Below, one piece after another: positions 1-9,150 of a stretch of 64,000 nt of DNA. A program made the position numbers and the translations under genes. The stretch's first letter is position 1. Each line of letters begins with the position of its first letter. The notes below the pieces were generated by a model. The model had not been told where the DNA came from. It ran no database searches and saw only the letters and a program-made list of their open reading frames with translations. The DNA is from Liopterus haemorrhoidalis (taxonomy: Eukaryota > Arthropoda > Insecta > Coleoptera > Dytiscidae): the NCBI GenBank assembly GCA_963971575.1, contig OZ020611.1, forward strand, positions 147,276,419 to 147,340,418, given 5' to 3'.

Positions 1-402
1 CCTGGTGAAACAGTTAATACACAACGCTACCAACAACAACTGATCGAATTGAACCATTCGCTGCTCATAAAACGACCAGAATACGAAAGAAGACAGCGCA
101 AGGTAATCTTTCTTCACGGTAACGCTCCATCACATAAGGCAAAAGCAGTTTGCAACACATTGGAGGCACTCAAGTGGGAAGTGCTACCCCATGCCGCTTA
201 CTCACCAGACTTGGCCCCTTCAGATTACCACTTGTTCGCATCGATGGGTCGCGCACTTGCCGAGCAGCACTTTTGTTCATATGAAAATGTGAAAGAATGG
301 CTAGATGAATGGTTTGCGGGGAAAGGGGAAGAGTTCTACTGGCGAGGTATTCACAAATTGCCTGAAAGATGGGAAAAATATATAACTTCTAATGGAGCAT
401 AA
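1..402 (+). pseudogene. mariner transposase, C-terminal part, catalytically dead
   Basis: The frame is open from the first base to a TAA at 400-402, so the gene began left of the window. The peptide carries the second half of a DD34D mariner catalytic domain. The second catalytic site reads FLHGNAPSH where the family has HDNAPSH, so the catalytic Asp is Gly. The third Asp is intact in YSPDLAPSDYHLF, and exactly 34 residues separate the two positions. The tail (F..GIHKLPERWEKYI) is also typical of mariners. A matching terminal repeat follows at 450-489. Without the second Asp the enzyme could not cut DNA. The first Asp (TGDE region) lies outside the window. Confidence 0.93.
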
Positions 403-489
403 TTTGAATAAATAAACTTTTACTGTTCTTTTGAGTTTAATGTGTTTTATTTAAAAAAAAGTCCGCATTTCATACTTGTAGACCTGGTA
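403..489 (+). repeat. mariner 3' untranslated region and right terminal inverted repeat
   Basis: An AATAAA-type stretch follows the stop codon. The element then ends with a sequence whose reverse complement starts TACCAGGTCTACAAGTATGA, close to the known mauritiana-group ITR (CCAGGT.TACAAGTATGAAATG). The left end lies outside the window. Confidence 0.8.
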
Positions 490-562
490 AGCCCACTTCT
501 CTCCATTAAAAAACAATAATAAATTTATATTGAAATACTAGGGATATAATAAATTTATATGG

Positions 563-564
<2 letters not shown>

Positions 565-638
<74 letters not shown>
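565..638. repeat. (AT)n microsatellite
   Basis: About 74 bases of uninterrupted AT dinucleotides, directly preceding AAGGCACATTTTGG. Confidence 0.97.
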
Positions 639-642
<4 letters not shown>

Positions 643-816
643 GCACATTTTGGACTTCGGTCTGTTGTGCTGTTATTTCTAATAAATTAAATTAAATTAA
701 AATTATTTTACAGATATTTTTTCGAAATGGACCCCACCCCAGACCAATTTTCTGTGTGAGCGCCTGGGCTACTAATATATTCTGAACAATTTTGTTTTGT
801 TGTTTGCTTATATACC

Positions 817-864
817 GGGTATCCGCGGATAATCCGCGGATACCCGCGGATTTGCAGGGCTCTA
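817..864. repeat. hAT-like element end with palindromic TATCCGCGGATA repeats
   Basis: Three overlapping copies of ATCCGCGGAT are followed by TTTGCAGGGCTCTA. Read on the minus strand this is a terminus TAGAGCCCTGCAAATCCGCG followed by palindromic subterminal motifs, an architecture seen in several hAT families. The opposite end was not found. The flanking 865-1016 on the minus strand is open for about 50 codons, but I do not recognise the product. Confidence 0.5.
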
Positions 865-1045
865 GCTATTCCCGTATTAAATTTCAAATCTTCATATAAC
901 CTACCAATTGCTAAAAATCGCGATGCAACAATTGTACGTTCTTCTGCTGAGATTGACGAATAAATTGCTGTACTTTTTTTGTTAAATGTGTTCGTAATCA
1001 GAGTTGTAACTTGCACCCTTGGTAAATATCGTAACCAGACATATC

Positions 1046-1206
1046 CGCAGAAGAAGAATGCTCACGCAAAAAATGCCCACAGAAAAGTGCGCTCAGTCAT
1101 AAGTGCTCACACGAAAACTCCTCACATGGAATTATGCTCACATAGAATATTCCCCACACCGATAATAACGCACAGTTGTCGATGCTCACACGAAAATTAC
1201 TTACAC
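1046..1206. repeat. degenerate tandem repeat, about 16-bp period
   Basis: About nine diverged units of the form TGCTCACACGAAAA (variants TGCCCACAGAAAA, TCCTCACATGGAAT, TGCTCACATAGAAT) follow one another at 14-17 bp spacing. No coding signal; the frames open across it are by-products of the repeat. Confidence 0.75.
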
Positions 1207-1226
1207 TATCAATTATTTACCTAAAA

Positions 1227-1560
1227 CAGTGATGGGGATATTTGAAATAAAGTATTTGAAAAAATATTTCAATTTCTTTCTGGTATTTGAAATAATGTAT
1301 TGCAAATATTACAAAAAAATGTTCTCGGTATTTGGATTTGCAAATACTTTCACTGTAATATTTGTATTTGATATTTGCTGTCTGAAAATGTCAGTACTTG
1401 AAACAGTTGAAAGTATTTCAAATATTTCCTAATATTTCAAATACATATTTCTATAGTATTTCAAATATTTCCCTAGTATGTGTTTTAAATATTTCTCTAG
1501 TACTTCAAATATTTCCTTATTATTTCAAATATTTACTAGTAATTCAAATAATTTTAGCCA
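1227..1560. repeat. hAT-like terminus with arrays of TATTTGAAATA / TATTTCAAATA
   Basis: The stretch begins CAGTGATGGGGATATTTG, a hAT-type terminus. The first half then repeats GTATTTGAAATA. The second half repeats TATTTCAAATATTTCC at about 22-bp spacing, i.e. the reverse-complement motif. No right terminus was found, so the element is probably truncated near 1560. Confidence 0.6.
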
Positions 1561-1688
1561 ATTCGAACTTTAGGAATAAAAATGTAAATACAGGTATCTT
1601 TAAAATTGTGGGGTCTTTAGCGATTGCCCAACATGCCCATGTTTTAAGATGGCATTGCGTATTCGCAAAGCTAGACATGCCTTTTGGA

Positions 1689-1955
1689 TAGGGTGACCAT
1701 TCGTCCCGCATTTTAACATTTTGGATTTGGGAGGTGAGGACCCTTTTTTTTGCTCCTCACTTGGATTTTGGGAGATAAGGACCTTTTTTTTTGCTCTTCA
1801 CTTGGATTTGGGAGGTGAAGACCTTTTTTTTTGCTCTTCACTTGGATTTTGGGAGGTGAGGACCTTTTTTTTGCTCTTCACTTGGATTTGGAAGATGAAG
1901 ACCTTTTTGTTTTTGCTCCGTCCCGCATTGCCTTCTTAAGAAAATGGTCACCCTA
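1689..1955. mobile_element. hAT MITE, family TAGGGTGACC, copy 1
   Basis: Termini TAGGGTGACCATT / AATGGTCACCCTA, flanked by a perfect 8-bp target duplication CTTTTGGA (1681-1688 and 1956-1963). The interior is five units of a 39-42-bp tandem repeat (TTGGATTTGGGAGGTGAGGA, CCTTTTTTTTGCTCTTCAC). The long open frame across it is an artefact of the repeat. Confidence 0.93.
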
Positions 1956-2264
1956 CTTTTGGACGCTCAAAGAAATTTGGATATCCCCGTAATAACATCT
2001 TGTACCTTTTTTACGGATGCGAAACGTGGAAGGTAACGGATCAATAGGACAATGGAATAGGACTAGGTACTCTGAAAAAACCATATGATACCATCACCAA
2101 ATAAACATTTGATTTGATAAGTATAGAAGACCTGCAATGACTTGCCGCTAATCCATTTTATAAGAATGTGAGAGCTTGGTAAAAATATGGCATTAAAATA
2201 ATGCGTTTGCAAAGAATAGAATCAGAAAGTCAAGTTTCATAGAAGTCCTTTACTTCATCCAGGA

Positions 2265-2481
2265 TAGGGTGACCATTCGTCCCGCATTAAGATGCATCCC
2301 GCAGAAGTCCCGCATTGTCCCGCATTTTGTAACTTATATTTGAGGAAATGAGGACCTTTTTTTTTGCTCTTCACTTGGATTTGGGAGGTAAAGACCTTTT
2401 TTTTGCTCTTCACTTGGATTTGGGAGGTGAGGACCTTTTTGCTCCGTCCCGCATTGCCTTCTTAAGAAAATGGTCACCCTA
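2265..2481. mobile_element. hAT MITE, family TAGGGTGACC, copy 2
   Basis: Same termini as copy 1, flanked by a perfect 8-bp duplication ATCCAGGA (2257-2264 and 2482-2489). It keeps more of the unique left arm (TCCCGCATTAAGATGCATCC) and only about three internal tandem units, so copy number differs between insertions. Confidence 0.93.
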
Positions 2482-2559
2482 ATCCAGGAGCCATATGAGA
2501 CAATAAAAAACGCAAACAAGGCATCCTAGGATGAGATGGTTCAATAGTATCGGCTTAAA

Positions 2560-2846
2560 TAGGGTGACCATTCGTCCCGCATTTTAACATTTTGTCCCGC
2601 ATTGTCCCGCATTTTGGATTTGGGAGGTGAGGACCTTTTTTTTGCTCTTCACTTGGATTTGGGAGGTGAAGACCTTTTTTTTTGCTCTTCACTTGGATTT
2701 TGGGAGATGAGGACCTTTTTTTTTGCTCTTCACTTGGATTTGGGAGGTGAGGAACTTTTTTTTTTGCTCTTCACTTGGATTTGGGAGATGAGGACCTTTT
2801 TTTTTGCTCCGTCCCGAATTGCCTTCTTAAGAAAATGGTGACCCTA
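2560..2846. mobile_element. hAT MITE, family TAGGGTGACC, copy 3
   Basis: Flanked by a perfect 8-bp duplication GGCTTAAA (2552-2559 and 2847-2854). About five internal 39-42-bp units. The right terminus has one change (GGTGACCCTA). Confidence 0.93.
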
Positions 2847-2935
2847 GGCTTAAAGCAAGTCAGCATAACAAATGGCGATATAAAACCAAGAAGGAAGTAA
2901 AATGGTTGGAGATTTTGGAAGCGGCTAGGTTTAAA

Positions 2936-3347
2936 AGGGCCATTTTGCTAGAAAGAATGAATAAAAATATTTTTTAATTATTTACGTCAATATAAATTTA
3001 AATCGGTGTTTGCGCATGCGCATTGACGTCATAATCAATTCTCAACCGACTTCAAATTAAATTATATACCTAAATACCTATTTATAGTACGTTGATATCG
3101 TTTATAAATATAATAAGAAAATGAAATTTAATTTTTATTTCTGTTTTGTTTTCAATGAATGGTTTTCTCTATGATATTTAAATATAACCTCTTTTTTATT
3201 TCTCTATCTCTTTCCTACTCATCATAACTCAAAAACGCTATCTCTTTTTAAAGCGGGTTTAATCCAAACTACACAACGTGTTGCAATAGTTTATAAACTT
3301 GTCTGGTACTGTTAAGCCGCTGGAGGTAAACACGTGTATTTGAAAAT
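2936..3347 (+). promoter_or_regulatory. upstream region and 5' leader of the La gene
   Basis: No coding sequence. The region contains the presumed promoter and the first non-coding exon, which ends at the splice donor at 3348. I cannot place the transcription start; no TATA box stands out near the donor. Confidence 0.4.
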
Positions 3348-3426
3348 GTAAGTACGTAGTTTTGGGCTTAGAATTTATGGTTTATATTTGCATACATGTA
3401 TTATAATTATAATCAATTAATTGTAG
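3348..3426 (+). other. probable intron in the La 5' leader
   Basis: A consensus donor (AATG|GTAAGT) at 3348 and an acceptor (TTAATTGTAG) ending at 3426 enclose 79 bp. The start codon lies ten bases after the acceptor. A leader intron argues against the gene being a processed retrocopy. Confidence 0.7.
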
Positions 3427-3435
3427 ATCATTAAA

Positions 3436-4596
3436 ATGGCAAATGGAGACGTAGTAAAAGCTGAAGAAATAACAGCAACAGAAAAAGATGAGAAAGTTGA
3501 TGCTCCAAAAGATGCTGTGGAATTAACAGATGACACGAAAACTGAAGATGCTGTGGAATTAACAGATGAGAAGAAAGCTCAGGTACTTCGTCAGTTGGAA
3601 TACTATTTTGGTGATATAAATTTACCTCGAGATAAATTTTTGAAAGAACAAATTCTGATTGATGATGGTTGGGTTCCGTTAACTGTACTCTTAACTTTTA
3701 AACGTTTGCAAATACTTTGTAATGATCCAGAAAAAATAGCAGACGTAGTCGCAAATTCAGGATCAAATCTTGTTAAAGTAAGTGAAGATCATAAGAAATT
3801 AAGACGTAATCCAGAATTAGAATTACCTGAATATAATGATGAAAGACGTAAAGAACTTATGTTACGCACAGCATATGTTAAAGGTTTTCCACGTGATGAA
3901 AAATTGGAACAGATCATGAAATTTTTTGAAGTGCATGGCCCTACCGATGCCATCAACATGCGTCATTACTTTGACAAAGCTACAAAAGAAAATGTATTCA
4001 AAGGTTCTGTGTTTGCTATTTTCAAAGTACGTGAAGATTGCAAAAAATTTGTTGAAGCGGAAGAAGAAATGAAATACAAAGATACAGTGTTAATTCGTAA
4101 ATGGCAGGAAGCTTATATCGAAGAAAAGAAACAGGAAAGAGAAGAAAGAAATGCAAGTCGTGGAAAAGGGAAGAAAAACCAAGATGCAGCCGAACCTAAA
4201 AAACACACTTTCCCGAAAGGTGCTATGGTGTTCATGGAAGGTTTTACAAAAGAAGACACTTCAAGAGAAACAATTAAAAAGAAGGTAACTGAAATATGTG
4301 GTACTGAACCAGCATACATAACCTTTGAAAAGGGAAATAAAGATGGATACATTCGTTTTGCTGATGAAAATGGTGCCGTTGAATTTGCTAAGAAATTAAC
4401 GGATAATAAAATTGAAATTGATGGTAATGACTTAACAATTAAAGTATTAGAAGGCGATGAAGAAGAAACGTTTCTAACAAATCTTTCTGAAACACTTGGT
4501 AAAATTAGGGCACAAAGTAAAAACAGCAAACGTGGCCGCAAACGAAAGGGTGGATTTGGTGGTGATGGACCACGATCTAAACATGGCCGAAAGTAA
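3436..4596 (+). CDS. La protein (lupus antigen / SSB homologue)
   Basis: A complete 386-residue RNA-chaperone protein. La binds the 3' UUU-OH ends of RNA polymerase III transcripts (tRNA precursors, U6, 5S), protects them and helps them fold; it acts mainly in the nucleus. Domains: acidic N-terminus with a duplicated DAVELTD (residues 26-32 and 38-44); La motif about 45-125, including QLEYYFGDINLPRDKF, whose Gln, Tyr, Phe and Asp form the UUU-OH pocket; RRM1 about 140-222 (AYVKGFP, then GSVFAIF); linker rich in K and E; C-terminal RRM about 258-340 (GAMVFMEGF, DGYIRFA); basic GRKRKG...HGRK tail that would serve as nuclear signal. Length matches insect La proteins. Translation starts at the first ATG after the leader intron, in the context TTAAAATGG. 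The coding region has no introns. A shadow frame on the other strand (4113-4541) is not a gene. Confidence 0.97.
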   Translation: MANGDVVKAEEITATEKDEKVDAPKDAVELTDDTKTEDAVELTDEKKAQVLRQLEYYFGDINLPRDKFLKEQILIDDGWVPLTVLLTFKRLQILCNDPEKIADVVANSGSNLVKVSEDHKKLRRNPELELPEYNDERRKELMLRTAYVKGFPRDEKLEQIMKFFEVHGPTDAINMRHYFDKATKENVFKGSVFAIFKVREDCKKFVEAEEEMKYKDTVLIRKWQEAYIEEKKQEREERNASRGKGKKNQDAAEPKKHTFPKGAMVFMEGFTKEDTSRETIKKKVTEICGTEPAYITFEKGNKDGYIRFADENGAVEFAKKLTDNKIEIDGNDLTIKVLEGDEEETFLTNLSETLGKIRAQSKNSKRGRKRKGGFGGDGPRSKHGRK

Positions 4597-5010
4597 TTCT
4601 ATAAGTTTTTACAGAGTAACGCTTTGTTTTATACTTGTATAAAATTGAATGTTTAAAAATAATTAGAACTGTTTTATATATTTAACTATAAAACTGAAAT
4701 TTGATGGTAATTTACTGATGTTTGACAAAATTATTTTTGTATCGTTTAACACATTTTATATTTCTTTTTCAAAGCAAACTAATATCTCAACTGTTTCTTA
4801 TGTAAAATAGTTCTTAATGCAAAATATATAGATATTTTTGAATCGTAATTATTAGTAAAATATTTAATTTTAAAATGACGTGTTTAAACAATGGGCGATT
4901 CAGTTTTATTTAGCTACATTTATATTAGCTACAACTATTTTTTTGTAAAAAAAAATCCTGTAAAAGTAAAAATAAAAACAATGTAAGTGTTAAGATTAAA
5001 ATAAATATTA
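4597..5010 (+). terminator. La 3' untranslated region with poly(A) signals
   Basis: AT-rich 3' UTR. AATAAA hexamers at about 4971-4976 and 5000-5005 are the likely polyadenylation signals, followed by a T/GT-rich stretch at 5010-5040. Confidence 0.6.
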
Positions 5011-5802
5011 TTACTTATTTAAACTTGTGTTTATTCTTTATATTTATAAAATTAGAGTTAATATCTGTATTTTTTTATTTTTTCGGCTCTAAATTTGGTT
5101 TCTACACGTTTCAGATGACTATAAGATGATATTCGCAAAAAAACAATTTTTGTTTGTCCGTCAGAGTTTCACACAAAACCAGCTGAACATATTTTCACGA
5201 AATTTGGTACGATAGAGTAAAATCAGGATTTGAACATAGGGTATGTGGTATCTAAAAATATTTATTTTAAGGGGTTGTTTTGGCATTAAAACTATTTACT
5301 AGAAAACTTAAAATATCTCCCTTATTATTAATTTAACAGAAAAATGTATTTAACAAAAATTGTTTATAATAAGAAAAAAAATCTTTTTGTTTTGTTCATT
5401 TTTTAAACTGGATGAGTATTAAGGGAGTTACGGGTAAGGATATTCCGATACTATTGATACGATACCAGTATCGATATTTTTCATTTGATTTCGCGATTTT
5501 AGTATCGATACTAATCTTCCGATACTTTATTAATATCAGTACATTTGACCCAGTATTGTAGCGTTTCTTTTATTTTTTTTTTTAAAACAATATCATAATT
5601 TTTATTTATATACATATAAATATTTCTGTGATTAGATTTTTTTTAATAAGAAACACGTCCAAATTTTAACTTGTAAAAACTGGTAGATAGTATGCCAAGA
5701 CACATGCGTTGAACGGTTTAGAAGTTGCTGGCATTTGACCCCTTTTTCCTTTACGTTTGATGTTATGAAATGTTATTGGTTATTTTTGTATTTTAATTAA
5801 AA

Positions 5803-5945
5803 ATGTCATCGCCAAGAAGCAAAGTGTGGACCTATTTTACCAAAATAGACCAAGGAGTTTTCTCGGTGCTTGCAATGAAAAAGAGTGGAATTTTATTTTA
5901 AACAATCACTCAGACCTAAAGGCTTCAGCAAGAGTTAATATACAC
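5803..5945 (+). pseudogene. N-terminal BED zinc finger of a hAT transposase
   Basis: From ATG 5803 the plus strand reads MSSPRSKVWTYFTKID, the start of a BED finger (K.W.YFTK). After a frameshift it continues CNEKEWNFILNNHSDLKAS, which resembles the second half with the Cys and His positions. The frame then runs into the foldback insert at 5930. BED fingers bind terminal and subterminal DNA in ZBED-type hAT transposases. This fits the element family, but only the first 45 or so codons remain. Confidence 0.65.
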
Positions 5946-6278
5946 ACCAGTTTTGCAAGTGAAAGATCGGAAATCCCTTCGTAAAATATTTATTATCTAT
6001 TATCGTTTTCTTAATTCTGATGTACTAGATTTTTACTAACTAACCCTAAACTAATTACCTAGTTTTTAGGTATACAGTACTTTATTTTCCCCCAAACATT
6101 AGCCCATTAAAAATAGTGTTATAAACTCTAGTAAATACGATCAATTTGGGTAATTAGGTTAAGTTTAGTTAGTAAAAATCTAGGACATCAGAATTAGGAA
6201 AACGATAATAGATAATAAATATTTTACGAAGGGATTTCCGATCTTTCACTTGCAAAACTGGTGAGTATATGAACTCTT
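5930..6278. repeat. foldback (long inverted repeat) insertion
   Basis: Arms of about 130 bp (starting AAGAGTT.ATATAC.CACCAG and continuing TTTTGCAAGTGAAAGATCGG) are inverted copies around a spacer of about 70-90 bp. A transcript would form a long hairpin. A partial copy of one arm recurs at about 39528-39585. Confidence 0.85.
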
Positions 6279-6689
6279 ACTAGACTCCATGGCCTCGTCT
6301 ACCTCTTCTCTTCATGAACGCCTTTTATTTATTAGTTCTTTCATGAACGAATCTTCCTCGCTTACGTTGTTTGAAGGTGTCCAATTTATTGTTACCTAGG
6401 TCATTTTTCAGTCGTGTATATTACTTTAATGCCCATACTACTTTATTATATTTATTATTGTAAAACAATTAGATTGTTATTATAAGAAAAAATGTTTTTT
6501 TTACGTTTTATAGAAAATATATTCATTTTTCCTTTCGATACTTGAAAATATCGATATTTCTTTTCGATACGATACCAGTATCGATAATTTTTATTCGATA
6601 TTATCAATACTCAAATATCGATACTTTCTTAGTATCGCATATTCCTAGTTATGGGAGAACACCTTAAAACTACAATCACTTCAAGTATT

Positions 6690-7440
6690 AGAAGTGATTT
6701 CTATACAGTTTTTAATAAGAACGTTATTTAGGGAGTTAAGGGGTGTGTTTTATCATTTACTTAAAGGAGAAATGCATATTAGAAAAATTGCTAAGAATGA
6801 AGAAATGACACTTCTCTATTCGATACTGTTTTTAATAAGAAGATTATTTAGGGAACTAAGAGGAGGGTTACCTATAAATTTGAAATATCTCATTTATCAT
6901 TTACTTTATAGCAATAAAGTATAAGTATAAGAAAAGTTGTTAAGATTGAAGAATCGATTCTTCTGTGTACAATGCAGTTTAATAATAATAATAATAATAA
7001 TTTATTTAGACTCAAGAAATTACAGTTTTGTCAAAATAAGATAATTACAGTTTTTAATAAGATAAGTATTTGGGGGACCATGGGGAGCAAGAGCTATACA
7101 CATGAAATAACTCATTATTTATTTGACTGCAAAAATATATATAAGAAGAATAGTTTAAAAAGAAGAAATGTTTCTTTTATGTAGTTTTTAATTAAATGTA
7201 CATTTGGGAAACTATGGACTACCAATACGCTTGAAATATCTCACTTATTATTTTCTTAGCAGCAAATTATATATAGAAAGTGGTTTAAAATGAAGAAACA
7301 ATTCTTTTTTGTTCAGTGTAGTTTTTAATAAAATGAATACTGGGGGGGGGGGGGGGGGATGGGGAGCGTTACATATACACATCAAATATCTCACATATCA
7401 ACAAAAATGTATTTAACAAAAATCGTACGAAGTACGGGTA
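6690..7440 (+). repeat. family D internal tandem units (about 120-150 bp)
   Basis: Four to five diverged units of the pattern CAGTTTTTAATAAGA, ..GGGGAG.., AAATATCTCACTTATC, TTTACTTAGCAG, AAAATGAAGAAACGATTCTT. Inside are a (TAA)n run at about 6979-7000 and a poly-G run at about 7344-7359. The short frames here are by-products. Confidence 0.7.
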
Positions 7441-7740
7441 CATCAGCTAGTGTTACAGATTCAGGAAGATATATTTTGCTCCAATGAATGTCTTCGTAAA
7501 TACGTCTTTCCGTAGTTAGAATTAATTCTAAAAGTAAACATATACCGGTGTCCCATTTAATCGGGAACATATAGGGGGTGCTGAAAACGATTTCGGTTAA
7601 ATCAGACCAAATTAGTGCGTTTAATTGTCATTTATATTTTGATATGTATTTCATCTTTAACTTTTTTATTAAAATCATATAAAGATTTAAACTAAACTTT
7701 CTTGAGACAACTTTTTTTTTATTGCCTTCCAGTGGCGAAG

Positions 7741-8025
7741 TAAAAACATTTTCTATTTATTAGTATTCAGTTAAATTTTTCTTATGGAACTTGGGGCTTT
7801 TTATTACTGAAATGAGCATTAGGTTTTTTGAAAAGAAGATATGATTTAACATATCCATTTGGAAGTCGCGAGGGGAGTGCAAGGAGGTGCATTTGCACCC
7901 CCTTGACTTCACAAATAAGCGGGGAAAGGAGAAAATCTCAGGAAAATAAAGTAATGTAATATTGAATATCATTTTCTCAGTTGAACAGAATTTCAACCTA
8001 TAAAAATTAATTAACTGGTTGCAGT
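7741..8025 (-). repeat. family C repeat, copy 1
   Basis: About 285 bp, around 85% identical by eye to 8873-9150 in the same orientation. Landmarks: TTATTAGTATTCAGTTAAAT, GGAGTGCAAGGAGGTGCATT, AATTAATT.ACTGGTTGCAG. The 78-codon minus-strand frames in the two copies differ by frameshifts, so they are probably not protein. A perfect hairpin CCGTACGAAGTACGG (minus strand) follows directly at 8026-8041. Confidence 0.75.
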
Positions 8026-8041
8026 ACCGTACTTCGTACGG

Positions 8042-8420
8042 TTTTTGTAATATACATTTTACCTGTGTAAATGATAAGTGAGATAAGCTCAGTGTTTCTC
8101 AACAGGTGGTCCGCGCTTACAAAATTTCAGATTACGTATATATTAATAACGGGCTTTTACGCAAAAAAATGTTTTTCTTGAAGTTGGTGGTCCGTGGTTG
8201 GTATGGAATTCTGAAAGTGGTCCGCAACTGTCGAAGGTTTGAGAAACACTGAGATAGCTCATTTTCAGTTAGAACAGAAAATAATCATTTCTTATCACTC
8301 TTTGGCATATATTTTTAATGTTAGGTAGATAATAAGTGAGATACTTCATTTATAGGTAGGTCTCCCCATAGCTCCCCAATTATTTATCTTATTACAAACT
8401 AATTTAATATATTTTTTTTC
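8042..8420 (-). repeat. family D units, inverted orientation
   Basis: The reverse complement of the units at 6690-7440 (AAATGATAAGTGAGAT, GTCTCCCCATAGCTCCCCAA), interrupted by the hAT MITE at 8090. It continues at 8792-8872 beyond the piggyBac-like MITE. Confidence 0.6.
8090..8251. mobile_element. hAT MITE (CAGTGTTTCTCAA termini)
   Basis: 162 bp between CAGTGTTTCTCAACAG and TTTGAGAAACACTG. The target duplication is GATAAGCT / GATAGCT, one base lost. Inserted into a family D unit. Confidence 0.8.
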
Positions 8421-8426
8421 TGATAA

Positions 8427-8787
8427 CCGCTTAAGGACTACGCCCGAGTATGCTCGGGCAGCTATTATGTGCGAAAATTCCCACACCCGAGATAACTCGG
8501 GCAAGCTTTACCTGCAGAAAAGATCACTCCCGAATGTACTCGGGCGAAAATAAATAAGATTCATGGTATGTTAATTAATTCTTTGCATTAATAAGGCATA
8601 ATTATTAATTATGATGAATAAAAATTAATATTTTTTTATGAATTTCTTTTATTTCTCGACCATTTCAATTCAATTTTGGGCCCGAAATGGCTTTAATGAA
8701 GGATATATATGTTCAGTAAATAAAATCCATTCATAAAAAAAATGTGTTTTTTTTCATTTTTAAATTTTGTAATGATTACTGAAGGGG
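8427..8787. mobile_element. piggyBac-like MITE with three CCCGAG hairpins
   Basis: Ends CCGCTTAAGGACTACG and (reverse complement of right end) CCCCTTCAGTAATC, flanked by ATAA (8423-8426, probably mutated TTAA) and TTAA (8788-8791). Removing the element plus one TTAA restores the family D consensus (CTG.TAAGTAAATGAT). Near the left end three short hairpins occur: CCCGAG-TATG-CTCGGG, CCCGAG-ATAA-CTCGGG and CCCGAA-TGTA-CTCGGG. Confidence 0.65.
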
Positions 8788-8872
8788 TTAAGTAAATGAT
8801 AAATGAGATATTTTAACCTTATAAGTAACACCCCCCTTGCCCACTTGAAGAGCAGAAAAAAAAACTTTTTTT

Positions 8873-9150
8873 ACTAAACATTTCTTAATTATTAGTATTC
8901 AGTTAAATTTTTCGTATGGAACTTAGGAATTTTTATTACTGAAATAGCAGTAGGTTTTTTGAAAAGAAGATATGATTTAACATACCCTCTTGGACGCTGC
9001 GACGGGAGTGCAAGGAGGTGCATTTGCACCCCATTGACTTCACAAATAAGTGGGGAAGGAAGAAAATCTCTGGAAAAATAAAGTAATATAATATTGAATA
9101 TAATTTTCTCAACTGAACAGAATTTCAATCTATAAAAATTAATTCACTGG
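8873..9150 (-). repeat. family C repeat, copy 2
   Basis: The second copy of the repeat at 7741-8025. It lacks the CCGTACGAAGTACGG hairpin at its right edge and goes directly into GTAAAAGTAAAGAATAAGTG. Confidence 0.75.

Larger units (their letters stand above)
1964..2935 (+). pseudogene. decayed non-LTR retrotransposon, C-terminal part
   Basis: Outside the three MITEs the plus strand gives ILYLFYGCETWKVTDQ (about 1994-2043), resembling the post-palm motif of jockey/RTE-type reverse transcriptases (LLYGCETW). Further down, after MITE 3 is removed, WFNSIGLKQVSITNGD-type sequence leads into a basic stretch like the C-terminal RGRPRKRW region. Frameshifts and stops are frequent. It is the host for the two right-hand MITEs, so it is older than they are. 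The family assignment rests on short motifs. Confidence 0.4.
5435..6647. mobile_element. hAT element with palindromic TATCGATA subterminal repeats
   Basis: Termini TAAGGATATTCCGATAC / GTATCGCATATTCCTA, flanked by an 8-bp duplication GTTACGGG / GTTATGGG (5427-5434 and 6648-6655, one change). Both ends carry repeated GATACGATACCAGTATCGAT-type palindromes. The interior contains a BED-finger relic (5803) and a foldback insertion (5930). Confidence 0.85.
5080..7450 (+). mobile_element. Helitron-like family D, with nested hAT element
   Basis: The left part (TTTGTTTGTCCGTCAGAG, then ACCAGCTGAACATATTTTCA) looks like the 5' region of non-autonomous insect Helitrons. The right end is a stem-loop CGTAC-GAA-GTACG (7424-7436) followed by GGTACATCAG and CTAG|T at 7447-7451, the classical Helitron 3' end. 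No Rep/helicase coding is left. A hAT element interrupts it at 5435. The exact 5' boundary is not visible. Confidence 0.6.

Noticed and set aside
1046..1206. CRISPR-like array
   Set aside because: Units are diverged, spacing is short with no unique spacers, and the genome is clearly eukaryotic.
1721..2841. Frames with repeated LDLGGEDLFFCSSLG-like peptides
   Set aside because: By-product of the 39-42-bp internal repeat of the MITEs; unit lengths are not multiples of three and the frames drift between copies.
4113..4541. 142-codon minus-strand ORF
   Set aside because: Antisense shadow of the La coding region.
7760..9128. Two similar 78-codon minus-strand ORFs (7760-7996, 8892-9128)
   Set aside because: They are similar only because the DNA (family C) is duplicated; between the copies the peptide is frameshifted, so protein-level conservation is absent.
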